A DNA stretch of 40,628 nt from Microbacterium sp. T32 (GTDB lineage: Bacteria > Actinomycetota > Actinomycetes > Actinomycetales > Microbacteriaceae): NCBI RefSeq assembly GCF_001619615.1, contig NZ_LQQP01000019.1:1-40628 (forward strand), read 5' to 3'. Within the stretch, counting starts at the first letter, position 1. Every line of letters begins with the position of its first letter. The notes under the pieces were generated by a model. The model ran no database searches. It had not been told where the DNA came from and saw only the letters and a program-made list of their open reading frames with translations. Both the position numbers and the translations under genes were made by a program. Shown here piece after piece: positions 1 to 8,197 of the stretch.

Positions 1-184
1 GTTCAGTCGCGCCGGTCACGACGCGATGGCGATCGGGGCCATCACAGGGGAAGGGATGCTGTTCCTCCGCAACCCCGACGGGATCAGTCACCACCCCGAC
101 GAGGCCGTGTCCGCCGCCGATGTTGCGGCGGGGATCCGGGCACTCGCCGAGGCGGTGCTGGGGGTGGGGGCGGAGCGGGACTAG
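1..184 (+). CDS. M20-family amidohydrolase, C-terminal end (allantoate amidohydrolase / N-carbamoyl amino acid hydrolase type), partial
   Basis: Reading from base 2, 60 codons end at a TAG at 182-184; the 5' part lies outside the window. The residues contain the two C-terminal hallmarks of the hydantoinase/carbamoylase branch of peptidase family M20: an AGHDAM segment and, about 25 residues later, GISHHPDEAV. The second segment carries the late metal-ligand histidine of this family. Enzymes of this group hydrolyse allantoate, ureidoglycolate or N-carbamoyl amino acids, releasing ammonia. Which substrate is used cannot be told from 60 residues. A nitrogen-scavenging role would fit the xanthine-dehydrogenase genes 4 kb downstream. 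The usual SGAGHDA is SRAGHDA here, a minor change. Confidence 0.8.
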   Translation, partial: FSRAGHDAMAIGAITGEGMLFLRNPDGISHHPDEAVSAADVAAGIRALAEAVLGVGAERD

Positions 185-191
185 CTCCTGA

Positions 192-1520
192 TCAGCAGGG
201 CACGACCGTGCTGTACGTGATGTACGTGTGCCAGTGGTAGTCGTAGTACGGCTGGACGACGGCACCCGTCACATTGGAAGTGAGCTTGCTGTTGTTGAGG
301 TAGAGGTCACCGTTGGGGGCTAGGAAGCTCCACTGGCCGACCGGCGTGGACCCGACAGGAACGTTGGTCTGCTTCCCGCCTCCACCGCCGTTGCCGTCGT
401 ACGTGAACGCGCCTGCCGACGTCGTGTAGGCCACGTAGTTGTGCCAGACGTTGCCGCCATTGGGATCGAAGTAGGGCTGCGCTACGGCTGCCGTCACTCC
501 GCTCGCGACTTTCTTGTTTCCGACGTAGAGATCGCCATTCTGCGCGAGGAACGACGCGTATCCGACGGCTGTCGAACCACCGGGAACGTTGGTTTGAGTC
601 CCGGTGGAACCGTTGTACCAGTCGTAGACATATGCGCCGGAGGCAGTCGTGTACGAGATCAGCGTGTGCCAGTTGTAGTCGTAATACGGCTGAGCGACCG
701 CGCTTGTGACGTTCGAGGCCAGCCGGCTGTTGTTGAGGTAGAGGTCACCGTTGGGCGCGAGAAACGTGATCTGACCGACAGGCTTGGAACCAGCGGGAAC
801 ATTGGACTGCTTGCTGTTGCCGCCGCCATTGCCGTCGTAGAAGTACGCGCCGGACGACGAGACGTAGGTGACGTAGTTGTGCCAGACGTTGCCGCCGTTG
901 GGATCGAAGTACGGCTGTGCCACAGCCGCGCTGACACCCGTCGCGACGCGGACGTTGCTCACCCAGAGGTCGCCGTTGTTCGTGAGAAAGGCTTCCTGGC
1001 CGACCGGTGTCGAGCCCGCGGGTACGTTCGCCAACTTGCTGTTGCTGCCGCTGTACCAGTCGTAGAAGTAGGCACCGCCGGTGGAGGGGACGGGTGCAGT
1101 GACACTCGCGGTGACGGTCGTAGCGCTTGCGGCGGTCGCCGATGCGGTCGCGGCGCCTCCGGTTGCCGGGACGGTGATCGCCGGCAGACTCACCTTCCCT
1201 GCGCTGTCAGTGACGCCGGTGTAGCTCGTCGAGCCGCCGGTGAATGTGTAGCTGCCGCTGAGAGCGACCGTGACGCTGATGCCCGCGGTGGGGACTCCGC
1301 CGACCGTCGCCGTCAGGTACGTGCCAGTGATCGTGCTGCACGCAGTGCCTGTGTACGTCGTCTTGTCGAAGGCGAGGACGGGGACATTGGACGCCGCGGC
1401 CGCAACTGGCGCGATGCTCGCGGCGGCGATGGCGGGCACCGACCAGGCGGCACCGGCGAGGATGGTTCGACGAGACGGAGCGGGGAGCAGGCTGGAACTG
1501 CGATCACTTTCGGGAGACAT
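192..1520 (-). CDS. Secreted protein: Tat-like signal, Ig-like domain, four ABAB 75-residue repeats
   Basis: 442 residues, function not recognised. The start is the ATG at 1520, with GAAAGG about 8 bp upstream; a 45-codon upstream extension is Arg/Cys-rich and lacks protein character. Residues 16-45 form a twin-arginine-like export signal (SRRTILAG, then a hydrophobic stretch ending AAAAS). Residues 48-145 resemble a bacterial Ig-like (Big_1) domain. Residues 149-437 are four repeats of 68-75 residues, each with GAYxYD, NVPxGS, an NGDLYxxN loop and AVAQPYxD. Repeats 1 and 3 share QPYFDPNGGNVWHNYV; repeats 2 and 4 share QPYYDYxWHT. The order is therefore A-B-A-B, a duplicated pair. The NGDL loops suggest beta blades or sheets, which is inference. 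No cell-wall anchor is visible. It is divergent from the AraC-type gene. Confidence 0.85.
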   Translation of the reverse strand: MSPESDRSSSLLPAPSRRTILAGAAWSVPAIAAASIAPVAAAASNVPVLAFDKTTYTGTACSTITGTYLTATVGGVPTAGISVTVALSGSYTFTGGSTSYTGVTDSAGKVSLPAITVPATGGAATASATAASATTVTASVTAPVPSTGGAYFYDWYSGSNSKLANVPAGSTPVGQEAFLTNNGDLWVSNVRVATGVSAAVAQPYFDPNGGNVWHNYVTYVSSSGAYFYDGNGGGNSKQSNVPAGSKPVGQITFLAPNGDLYLNNSRLASNVTSAVAQPYYDYNWHTLISYTTASGAYVYDWYNGSTGTQTNVPGGSTAVGYASFLAQNGDLYVGNKKVASGVTAAVAQPYFDPNGGNVWHNYVAYTTSAGAFTYDGNGGGGGKQTNVPVGSTPVGQWSFLAPNGDLYLNNSKLTSNVTGAVVQPYYDYHWHTYITYSTVVPC

Positions 1521-1738
1521 AAGGATGCCTTTCGGGTTCGGGTCTCGCCAGCATCGATATCCACGCCCGACAGGGCCAAGGCGCAGTTGTCGTCGGCGAG
1601 CGGGGTGACGACAACTGCGGCATCCACCGCCCCGAAGGAGGGAAAGAGCGAACACGCGGGTGAAGAATCGCGCTGCCGGTCGAGGGCGGACGCGCCGCGC
1701 TCCGACGCTGGGGAGGACCCGCCGAGATCGGAGCCCCC
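1521..1738. promoter_or_regulatory. Divergent intergenic region with a perfect 13-bp inverted repeat
   Basis: 218 bp between the secreted repeat protein and the AraC-type regulator. Positions 1582-1594 and 1607-1619 are perfect reverse complements (core GCAGTTGTCGTC) around a 12-bp loop. A 38-bp dyad centred between divergent genes is either an operator, plausibly for the adjacent AraC-type protein, or an RNA hairpin in the leader of one of the genes. No convincing -10/-35 pair was identified. Confidence 0.6.
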
Positions 1739-2608
1739 ATGACCCAGACGCTGCGCGCCGAGGGCCCGGCGGTACACGAATGGTTCGGTCAGCGCGGTCT
1801 TCGCAGCGCGCGGGTGACCGATGGGCCGATGATCCTCATCGTCGACGAGATCGACCTCTCGCCCCTGATCGTGCGGCGGTTGTGGCACACGCCGCTCCTG
1901 CTCACGCCGTCGGCCGCCACCGCTGCGGGGGAGGGGGCTACCCTCGCGCTTCAGGCCGAAGGCCCGGCCCACCTCGTCTTCGGCGACGGACGGATCGTCG
2001 ACACCGACGCCGGCGCGGCCCTTGGATACCCGCACTCACGGTGGGTGTCCTCGTCGTCCGAAGCCCCGACGGCCCGCATCGAGATCGTGTCGCGGCACCT
2101 CCCTCTCGCCGACCCGACCCTGCTCCCCGGGGCCGACGACGGGCCGGTGTGGCGGGCATTGGCATCCACGGTCAACGCGATTTTGAACAGCGACCCGCCC
2201 GTGACGCCGCGGACGAGAGCGCCCCTGCAGCGCGCGATCGAGAGTCTTTGCGTAGCCCTGATCGCCGATCGTCCTGACGGGTCGAGGCGCGCGGAGGCGC
2301 CTCGGTCTGCCCACGCGACGTACGACACCGCGCTCGCGCTCATCGACGAGAACGCGGCGAGCCCCGACTTCACGGTCGACGAACTGGCGCGTCAGCTGAG
2401 GGTCTCGCGTCAATACCTCGCACGGGTGTTCGCGCGCCGCGGTTCGACACCGCGCAATGCGCTCCGGGCCCGACGGCTCGACCTCGCGGACGCTCTCCTG
2501 GCGACGGGCGTGACGCTCTCCGACGCCGTCGACGGCTCCGGCTTCGCGTCCGCACGGGCCTTGTCGCGAGCGCGGCGCGAGCGCGACGGTCAGCTCATCG
2601 AATTCTGA
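1739..2608 (+). CDS. AraC-family transcriptional regulator
   Basis: 289 residues starting at an ATG preceded by GGAG at a 6-7 bp distance. The last ~95 residues form the AraC double helix-turn-helix: the first helix pair is FTVDELARQLRVSRQYLARVF (about residues 211-231), followed by ARRLDLADALLATGVTLSDAV and a final helix. This matches the AraC-binding-domain-like regulators that activate catabolic or surface genes. The N-terminal ~190 residues resemble the cupin-like sensory half seen in regulators of this size, but the ligand is unknown. The second HTH is somewhat degenerate (SGFASARALSRARRERDG rather than the usual GFxSxSxFxRxFKxxxGxSP). It is divergent from the secreted repeat protein, a likely target. 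Confidence 0.85.
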   Translation: MTQTLRAEGPAVHEWFGQRGLRSARVTDGPMILIVDEIDLSPLIVRRLWHTPLLLTPSAATAAGEGATLALQAEGPAHLVFGDGRIVDTDAGAALGYPHSRWVSSSSEAPTARIEIVSRHLPLADPTLLPGADDGPVWRALASTVNAILNSDPPVTPRTRAPLQRAIESLCVALIADRPDGSRRAEAPRSAHATYDTALALIDENAASPDFTVDELARQLRVSRQYLARVFARRGSTPRNALRARRLDLADALLATGVTLSDAVDGSGFASARALSRARRERDGQLIEF

Positions 2609-2740
2609 CAGCGGGCGTCGTTCTCAGAGAACTGATGAGGCTCCGCCCGCGCATTGCGGTGGGGATGCGACGGCGCTGAACCGTCCACAGATCGCTCATT
2701 GGCCCGCGACGCCCCACCCCGCGGCCGGAAGAATCGACGC

Positions 2741-3601
2741 ATGACCGAAGCGCCTGGCATCCTGCACCTGCTCGCCTTCGCCGCGGAACCAGGCGGCGGC
2801 AACCCCGCCGGAGTGGTCCTGGATGCCACGGCCCTCGACGAGTCCGACATGCTGCGGATCGCCGCTGACCTGGGGTACCCCGAGACGGCGTACGTGACGG
2901 CCCGCGACGGGGAGCGGCTGCGAGTGCGCTACTTCTCGCCCGAGGCCGAGGTGCCGTTCTGCGGACACGCGACGATAGCGACGGCGGTTGCCCTCGCCGA
3001 GGCGGAGGGGCCGGGGGAATTCGTGTTCGAGACGTCCGCGGGCGACGTCCGGGTGTCGGCGCGCGAGGACGACGGCCGGATCGCCGCGGGATTCACGAGC
3101 GTTCCGACGGTTGTCCGTGACTTCGCGGACTGCGCGTCGCTGCTCGCACTGCTGGGACTCGACGCCGACGACCTCGACCCGCGGATGCCGCTCGCCGAAG
3201 CGTTCGCGGGGAACTGGCATCCGGTGGTCGCCGTCCGCACGATCGAGCGGTTCGATGGATTCGGGTACGACCCGGCCGCGCTGCGCGTGCTGATGGATGA
3301 GCGCGGCTGGACGGGTACCGTCACGGTGGTGCACGTGCCCGGGGACGTCGCGGACGGCGCTATCGTCGAGGCGCGCAACCTGTTCCCCGTCGGCGACATC
3401 AGCGAGGATCCGGCCACGGGGTCGGCGGCCGCCGCGCTCGGCGCCTACCTGCGCGACCGTGTCGGAATTCCGACGCCGTTCCACGTGACGGTGCACCAGG
3501 GGCGGCACATCGGCCGCCCGAGCGTCCTCGAGGTGGACGCGCCGCCGGTGGGTGGCATCCACGTGTCCGGGACGGCCGTGCCGCTGGAGGGACAGGTCTG
3601 A
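2741..3601 (+). CDS. PhzF family isomerase/epimerase
   Basis: 286 residues. The ATG at 2741 was chosen because GGAAG lies about 10 bp upstream and the protein then starts as PhzF proteins do; an in-frame upstream ATG at 2654 would add 29 residues of low-quality sequence. Family signatures are present: GGNPAGVVL near the N-terminus, YPETAYV with the catalytic glutamate, VPFCGHATIATA, and EDPATGSAAAALGAYL in the C-terminal half. PhzF-like proteins have two related alpha/beta domains around an active-site cleft and catalyse isomerisations. PhzF itself acts in phenazine synthesis, but no phenazine genes are present here, so the substrate is unknown. Confidence 0.9.
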   Translation: MTEAPGILHLLAFAAEPGGGNPAGVVLDATALDESDMLRIAADLGYPETAYVTARDGERLRVRYFSPEAEVPFCGHATIATAVALAEAEGPGEFVFETSAGDVRVSAREDDGRIAAGFTSVPTVVRDFADCASLLALLGLDADDLDPRMPLAEAFAGNWHPVVAVRTIERFDGFGYDPAALRVLMDERGWTGTVTVVHVPGDVADGAIVEARNLFPVGDISEDPATGSAAAALGAYLRDRVGIPTPFHVTVHQGRHIGRPSVLEVDAPPVGGIHVSGTAVPLEGQV

Positions 3602-3859
3602 TGTCCCACTTCGTGCTGATTTAGGCCTGAGGACCTGCACAAACTGGGACACGCCCGGGCGGGTGGGCGGCGACGACTGGCGCTGCGGCGACGGCTACCC
3701 ACCTGATGTCCCACTTCGTGCAGGTTCGCGCCCGCAAAATCGCACAAAGTGGGACATGCCTGGTGGGCGGCGGCGACGACTGGCGATGCGGCGACGGCTA
3801 CCCGCCTGATGTCCCACTTCGTGCAGGTTCGCGCCCGCAAAATCGCACAAAGTGGGACA
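3602..3859. repeat. Triplet of 50-bp palindromic repeats (family 1, locus 1)
   Basis: Three units of exactly 50 bp lie at 3602-3651, 3707-3756 and 3810-3859, with periods of 105 and 103 bp. Each begins TGTCCCACTTCGTGC and ends with the near-complement GCACAAASTGGGACA, around a loop of about 20 bp. Units 2 and 3 are almost identical; unit 1 has a different loop. The spacers (about 53-55 bp) are also similar to each other here. The same 50-bp unit occurs three times at 21548-21806. No gene is present in this stretch, which lies between convergent genes. Confidence 0.9.
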
Positions 3860-3892
3860 TGCAACGCCTCGCCCGCCCGTGACGCCTCACCG

Positions 3893-3908
3893 CGCGCGGC
3901 GCCGCGCG
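3893..3908. terminator. GC-only palindrome between convergent genes
   Basis: A perfect 16-bp palindrome (CGCGCGGC followed by its complement) lies just upstream of the stop codon of the minus-strand xanthine dehydrogenase gene and downstream of phzF. It could act as a weak bidirectional terminator. There is no T-tract, so the assignment is tentative. Confidence 0.35.
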
Positions 3909-3922
3909 ACGCAGCACCCCCC

Positions 3923-6670
3923 TCACTCCCCGCCGGCGAGCCTCCACACGCGATCGCGGGAGAACGGCAGCTCGTAGCCGCGGCGACCGAGGGCCCGCGA
4001 GACCGCGTTGCCGATCGCGGCGCCCACGGGGTTGTACGGCGATTCGCTCATCGACTTCGCGCCGAACGGGCCGAGGGTGTCGTCGGTCTCGGCGAAGTAC
4101 ACCTCGGTGTCGGGCACGTCGGCGAACTGCGGCACGCGATACGTGCGGAACACGGGGTTCTGCACCACGCCGTCCTCGAGCATCACCTCTTCGTACAGCG
4201 CGCCGCCGAGGGCCTGCGCGGCACCGCCCTCGATCTGCCCGCGGCACTGCTCCGGGTTGATCACGACGCCGGCGTCCGCGGTCTGGATCGAGTGCAGCAC
4301 CCTCACCGTCCCCGTCTCGGGGTCGACGGCCACCCGCACGGCGTGCACGTTGAACGCGAGCGAGCGGAAGTCGCCGAACTCCGCCCCGTCGGCCGTGAGC
4401 CCGTGCTCGTCGCGCATCGTCGCGGGGGCGGCATCCACGATCCGGTCCCACGGAACCAGCTCGTCGCCAGCGAGGATTCCGGATGCCACGACCTCGGCGG
4501 AGTCGGCATCCCCTCCGGCCAGCTCCACGGCGATGTCGACCATGCGCCGCCGCAGCACCGAGCACGCGACGTGCAGCGCCTTCCCCGCCACGGTGGTGCC
4601 GGCGGAGGCGAAGGCGCCGGTGTCGTGGCGGACGGCGTCGGTGTCGGCGGCCCAGAGTTCCAGGCGGTCGTGCGGCACGTCGAGGACGGTCGCGGCGATC
4701 TGCCGGTGCACCGTGGAGGTGCCGTTGCCGAACTCGGCGGTGCCGACGCGCAGCAGGAAGGTGCCGTCGCGCCGCAGGGTCGCCGTCGTGTGCGCGATGT
4801 GCCCGCGCGGCGCCATCGTCGCGATCATCGCGGCGGCCATGCCTTCGCCGACAGCCCAGCCGGTGGGAGCCTCGACGCCGTTGCCGCGCCGCAGCGCGTC
4901 CTGCGCGAGATCGAGGCACTGGTCGAGGCCGTAACTGCCCCAGATCAGGTCTTCCTCGTACTTCTCGTCCTCGTCGGGGTGAAGCGGGTCGCCCTCCTTC
5001 ACCGCGTTGATCCGGCGGAGGTCGAACGGGTCGATCCCCAGCTCCTCGGCGAGAGCGTCCATCGCCGACTCGACCGCGAACACGACCTGCCCGAGGCCGT
5101 ACCCGCGGAACGCCCCCGAGGGCGGGTTGTTCGTGTAGACCGCCTCCGCGTCGATCCACTTCGTCGGCACCCGGTACAGCGTCGTCGATTCGGCGCACGA
5201 GTGGAACAGCACGCCGATCGCGTGGTTTCCGTATGCGCCGGTGTCGCTGAGGACGTCGAGCTTCATCGCGGTCAGACGCCCGTCGGCACCCGCTCCCAGC
5301 GTGGTGCGCACGCGCATCGGATGCCGGAGCGAAGCCCGCACGAACTGGTCGGTGCGCGAGAACTCGTACGCCACCGGGCGGCCGAGCTTCAGCACGGCGA
5401 GGGCGGTGAGGTCCTCCGTGAATAGCTCCTGCTTGCCGCCGAAGCCGCCGCCGACCCGGTTCGCGAGGACGCGGATGCGATCCCGCTCGAGGCCGAAGAT
5501 GTGCGCGAGCTCGTTGCGCGCGAGGAACGGCACCTGGGTCGATGAGCGGATGACGAGGCGCCCGTCCTCGTCGAGCCACCCGACCGCACCGTGGGTCTCC
5601 ATCGCCGCGTGCGTGACGCGCGACGAGCGCCATTCGCCCGTGACGGTGACGGGGCTCGCGGCGAGGGCCGCGTCGATGTCGCCGCCGTGGCCGGTGTGGA
5701 AGCCGGCGACGACGTTGCGTCCGGCCTCCATCACCCGCTCGTCGGGCGTGCGGTCGGGGTGCAGCAGCGGAGCCCCGGGCCGTCGTGCCGCCTCGGGGTC
5801 GAAGACGGCGGGGAGCAGTTCGTACTGGACGCGGACGGCGCGGCAGCCGGCATCCGCGGCCTCCGCCGTCTCGGCGACGACCGCCGCGATCCGCTGGCCC
5901 ACGTGGCGGACGACGTCGTCGAGCATCCGCGTGTCGTCGGGATCGTCGGTGCGGTGTTCGTGGCGGCCCGTGGAGTAGCGGGTGTCAGGCACGTCGAGGT
6001 GGGTGAAGACGGCGACGACGCCCGGCAGCGCCAGCGCGGCGGTCGTGTCGATCGAGGTGATCCGCGCGTGCGCGTGGGGTGAGGTGACGACGCGCAGCAC
6101 GAGCGGCGGGCCGCCCGGAACGGGCTCGTCGAAGGTGAAGGGCTCCTTGCCCTGCACGATGCGGCGGGCGGCCTCAGGGGCGATCGAGGTGCCGACGCGA
6201 CCCTCGGTGGGAGTCGCGGGCCCGGTCTCGCGCACGGGGCCGAGCACGGACTCGCGGATCGCCTCGCGGATCGGGCGATATCCCGTGCAACGGCACAGGT
6301 TTCCCTTCATGCGGCGGTCGAGGTCGTCGAGATCGTGCTCGCAGAGCGTGGATGCCGTGACGCTCATGCCCGGGGTGCAGAAACCGCACTGGAACCCGAA
6401 TCCGGATGCCAGAGCCTCCTGCACCGGGTGGAGCTCGTCACCCGGGGCGAGGCCCGCGGCCGTCGTGATCGAACGCCCCTCGAGGCGCACCGCGGGAACG
6501 ATGCACGAATGCGTCGGCTCGCCGTCCAGCAGGACCGAGCACGCGCCGCAGTCACCCGCGTCGCAACCCTTCTTCACCTCGACATGCCCGGTCTCGCGCA
6601 GCAGCGTACGCGCGCACTGACCGGGCCGCGGGTCGACCTCGACGGCGGACCCGTTGACCTGGAACTTCAC
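3923..6670 (-). CDS. Xanthine dehydrogenase family protein: fused 2Fe-2S and molybdopterin-binding subunit
   Basis: 915 residues, a molybdenum hydroxylase. The GTG at 6670 was chosen because AGGAGG lies about 7 bp upstream; an ATG at 6724 would overlap the upstream gene and adds no conserved sequence. The N-terminal ~150 residues hold two 2Fe-2S clusters: Cys36/41/44 (CDAGDCGAC) with a later Cys, then CGFCTPGM and CRCTGY. Next comes the aldehyde-oxidase/XDH hammerhead domain, then the molybdopterin domains with GGGFGGKQE, GAFRGYG and the C-terminal catalytic glutamate in GAKSMSESP. The family oxidises purines, aldehydes or N-heterocycles with water as oxygen donor. The FAD subunit is the gene immediately upstream, and an XdhC maturation gene lies at 36.8-37.8 kb. 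The substrate is probably a purine or related heterocycle, which is inference. Confidence 0.92.
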   Translation of the reverse strand: MKFQVNGSAVEVDPRPGQCARTLLRETGHVEVKKGCDAGDCGACSVLLDGEPTHSCIVPAVRLEGRSITTAAGLAPGDELHPVQEALASGFGFQCGFCTPGMSVTASTLCEHDLDDLDRRMKGNLCRCTGYRPIREAIRESVLGPVRETGPATPTEGRVGTSIAPEAARRIVQGKEPFTFDEPVPGGPPLVLRVVTSPHAHARITSIDTTAALALPGVVAVFTHLDVPDTRYSTGRHEHRTDDPDDTRMLDDVVRHVGQRIAAVVAETAEAADAGCRAVRVQYELLPAVFDPEAARRPGAPLLHPDRTPDERVMEAGRNVVAGFHTGHGGDIDAALAASPVTVTGEWRSSRVTHAAMETHGAVGWLDEDGRLVIRSSTQVPFLARNELAHIFGLERDRIRVLANRVGGGFGGKQELFTEDLTALAVLKLGRPVAYEFSRTDQFVRASLRHPMRVRTTLGAGADGRLTAMKLDVLSDTGAYGNHAIGVLFHSCAESTTLYRVPTKWIDAEAVYTNNPPSGAFRGYGLGQVVFAVESAMDALAEELGIDPFDLRRINAVKEGDPLHPDEDEKYEEDLIWGSYGLDQCLDLAQDALRRGNGVEAPTGWAVGEGMAAAMIATMAPRGHIAHTTATLRRDGTFLLRVGTAEFGNGTSTVHRQIAATVLDVPHDRLELWAADTDAVRHDTGAFASAGTTVAGKALHVACSVLRRRMVDIAVELAGGDADSAEVVASGILAGDELVPWDRIVDAAPATMRDEHGLTADGAEFGDFRSLAFNVHAVRVAVDPETGTVRVLHSIQTADAGVVINPEQCRGQIEGGAAQALGGALYEEVMLEDGVVQNPVFRTYRVPQFADVPDTEVYFAETDDTLGPFGAKSMSESPYNPVGAAIGNAVSRALGRRGYELPFSRDRVWRLAGGE

Positions 6671-6713
6671 TCGGTGTCCTCCTGCTGGACCATGCCGACT
6701 CGGCTTCGCGTGC

Positions 6714-7547
6714 TCACGCGGCACCCTCGTGCGCCTCGCGGGCGAACCCCGCGCGCAACCGCTCGGCGAGCACGACGCTCACCCCGCGCCGCCAGTCGGC
6801 GCTCCCGAGTGGATCGGTGTAGAAATCGGTCGCGGATGCCACGGCATCCCGTAGCTCTCCGGCTCCCGGGATCCGCGCGAATCGCAGCACCCGCGGTCGA
6901 CGGACCGCCGCCGTCACGACGAAGACGGACGACCCGCCGGGGTCGACGCGGGCCGTCACCACGGCGCCGGAGCGCCCGAGCTCGGCCAGCGCGATCTTCT
7001 GCAGCGCCACGCGTGAGGTCAGCGCTGTCAGCGGGATGTCGAGCGCGCGGAGCACCTCGCCCGGCGCGAGCGAGGTCGCGGCGTTGTCGACGACGAGCTC
7101 GGCGACGGCGATCCGGCGCTCGCCGCCGTCGGGCGTCCACACCAGGGCGGTGGCATCCAGGGTCGAGAGGAAGGCGATCATGGCGCCGGCCGCGAAGGCG
7201 CGGCAGACGTTTCCGCCGACGGTGGCGGTGTTCCAGATCTTGAACGACGCCAGCAGCGCGTCGGCGGCGGGGCGGGCGAGCGCGAGCGACGTCCACTCGG
7301 CGGGTGCTTCGCGTTCGACCCACGCGAGCAGCCGCGCGATGGTGCACGTCGCGCCGATGCGGAGGCCGTCGTCGGTGATCTCCAGGTCGGGCCAGCCAAG
7401 GGTGGTGAGGTCGACGAATCCCGTCGTCTCGGGCTGCAGCTCGCTCATGAGCCATGTCCCGCCGGCCATGACGACTTCGCCCGGAGCGAGCGCGAGATCC
7501 GCCCGGGTGCGCGCGGCGCGGTAAGAGGTGACGGAGGTGATGTCCAC
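6714..7547 (-). CDS. Xanthine dehydrogenase family FAD-binding subunit
   Basis: 277 residues, the medium FAD subunit (CoxM/XdhB type) that carries electrons from the 2Fe-2S clusters to NAD or another acceptor. The FAD-binding segments of the family are visible: MAGGTWLM near residue 27, ATVGGNVCRAFAAGAMIAFL in the middle, and the CO-dehydrogenase flavoprotein C-terminal domain after about residue 175. Canonical family members have GG(T/H)xL and TVGGNL at these sites, so the match is good. It sits 3 bp after the upstream flavin-oxidase gene and 43 bp before the fused large subunit, so the three are almost certainly co-transcribed. Confidence 0.9.
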   Translation of the reverse strand: MDITSVTSYRAARTRADLALAPGEVVMAGGTWLMSELQPETTGFVDLTTLGWPDLEITDDGLRIGATCTIARLLAWVEREAPAEWTSLALARPAADALLASFKIWNTATVGGNVCRAFAAGAMIAFLSTLDATALVWTPDGGERRIAVAELVVDNAATSLAPGEVLRALDIPLTALTSRVALQKIALAELGRSGAVVTARVDPGGSSVFVVTAAVRRPRVLRFARIPGAGELRDAVASATDFYTDPLGSADWRRGVSVVLAERLRAGFAREAHEGAA

Positions 7548-7550
7548 GCG

Positions 7551-8165
7551 TCAGCCCGCCAGGATCTCGCCCGACCACGCCCCATCGTCGAGTCGGTAGT
7601 GCTGCCGCGTGCTCTGCCCGGCGGGGTCGCCGCGCCAGAACGTCAGGGTGAGCGGGCGCAGCCGGAAGCCGACCCAGCGCTGCGGCGGGTCGAGGACGGG
7701 GTGAGTCGCATCGAACTCGGCCCACACGCGCCGGCGTTCCTCGGCCGGGAGCTGGGCGTTGTCGAGCGTGTTCATCCACGCGAGCAGCTGCAGATACCGC
7801 GACCGCTGCGCGTACACGGCGGCGGCCTCGCGGGCACTCACCCGCTCGACGATCCCGCGGACGACGAGCTGCCGACCCACCTCGGGCCACGCGACCGCCA
7901 TCGCCGCGACCGGGTTGGCCGCGATCTCGGTGACCTTCGCGCTGGCGGCGTCGGTGTGGAAGTACAGGCCCGTGGCATCCCGGTCGCTCACCAGGACGTG
8001 ACGCAGCGACGGGAGTCCGTCGCGGCCGATCGTGGACAGGGCCGCGAGGGGACGCAGTTCGCTGTCGTGCTCGGGGAGCCACTGGACCATCAGCGCGACG
8101 GGATCGGCGACGAGGGTGTCGGTCCCGTCGATGTCGGAGCCGAACGTGGTATCTGCGGTGATCAT
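7551..8165 (-). CDS. Pyridoxamine 5'-phosphate oxidase family flavoprotein
   Basis: 204 residues, starting at the ATG at 8165 (GGAGG 5 bp upstream); an in-frame GTG at 8192 has no ribosome binding site. The fold is the split-barrel FMN-binding family. The N-terminal part (RPLAALSTIGRDGLPSLRHVLVSDRD...LYFHTD) is the FMN-binding half. The C-terminal WVGFRLRPLTLTFWRGD plus STRQHYR resembles the PNPOx dimerisation segment. Canonical PdxH makes pyridoxal phosphate. Placement as the first gene of a xanthine-dehydrogenase operon suggests instead a specialised flavin oxidase in the same catabolic route. That is inference; true PdxH is the alternative. Confidence 0.8.
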   Translation of the reverse strand: MITADTTFGSDIDGTDTLVADPVALMVQWLPEHDSELRPLAALSTIGRDGLPSLRHVLVSDRDATGLYFHTDAASAKVTEIAANPVAAMAVAWPEVGRQLVVRGIVERVSAREAAAVYAQRSRYLQLLAWMNTLDNAQLPAEERRRVWAEFDATHPVLDPPQRWVGFRLRPLTLTFWRGDPAGQSTRQHYRLDDGAWSGEILAG

Positions 8166-8197
8166 GCCCACCTCCGGTTTGTGCAGTGTCACCGCCG

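Noticed and set aside
3602..3859. CRISPR array
   Set aside because: Repeats are long palindromes, only three per locus, spacers at this locus resemble each other, and no cas genes are present.
3749..5425. Long plus-strand open frame (558 codons) opposite the xanthine dehydrogenase gene
   Set aside because: It is Arg/His/Val-rich antisense reading of a clear molybdenum hydroxylase, a common effect of high GC; no domain is recognisable.
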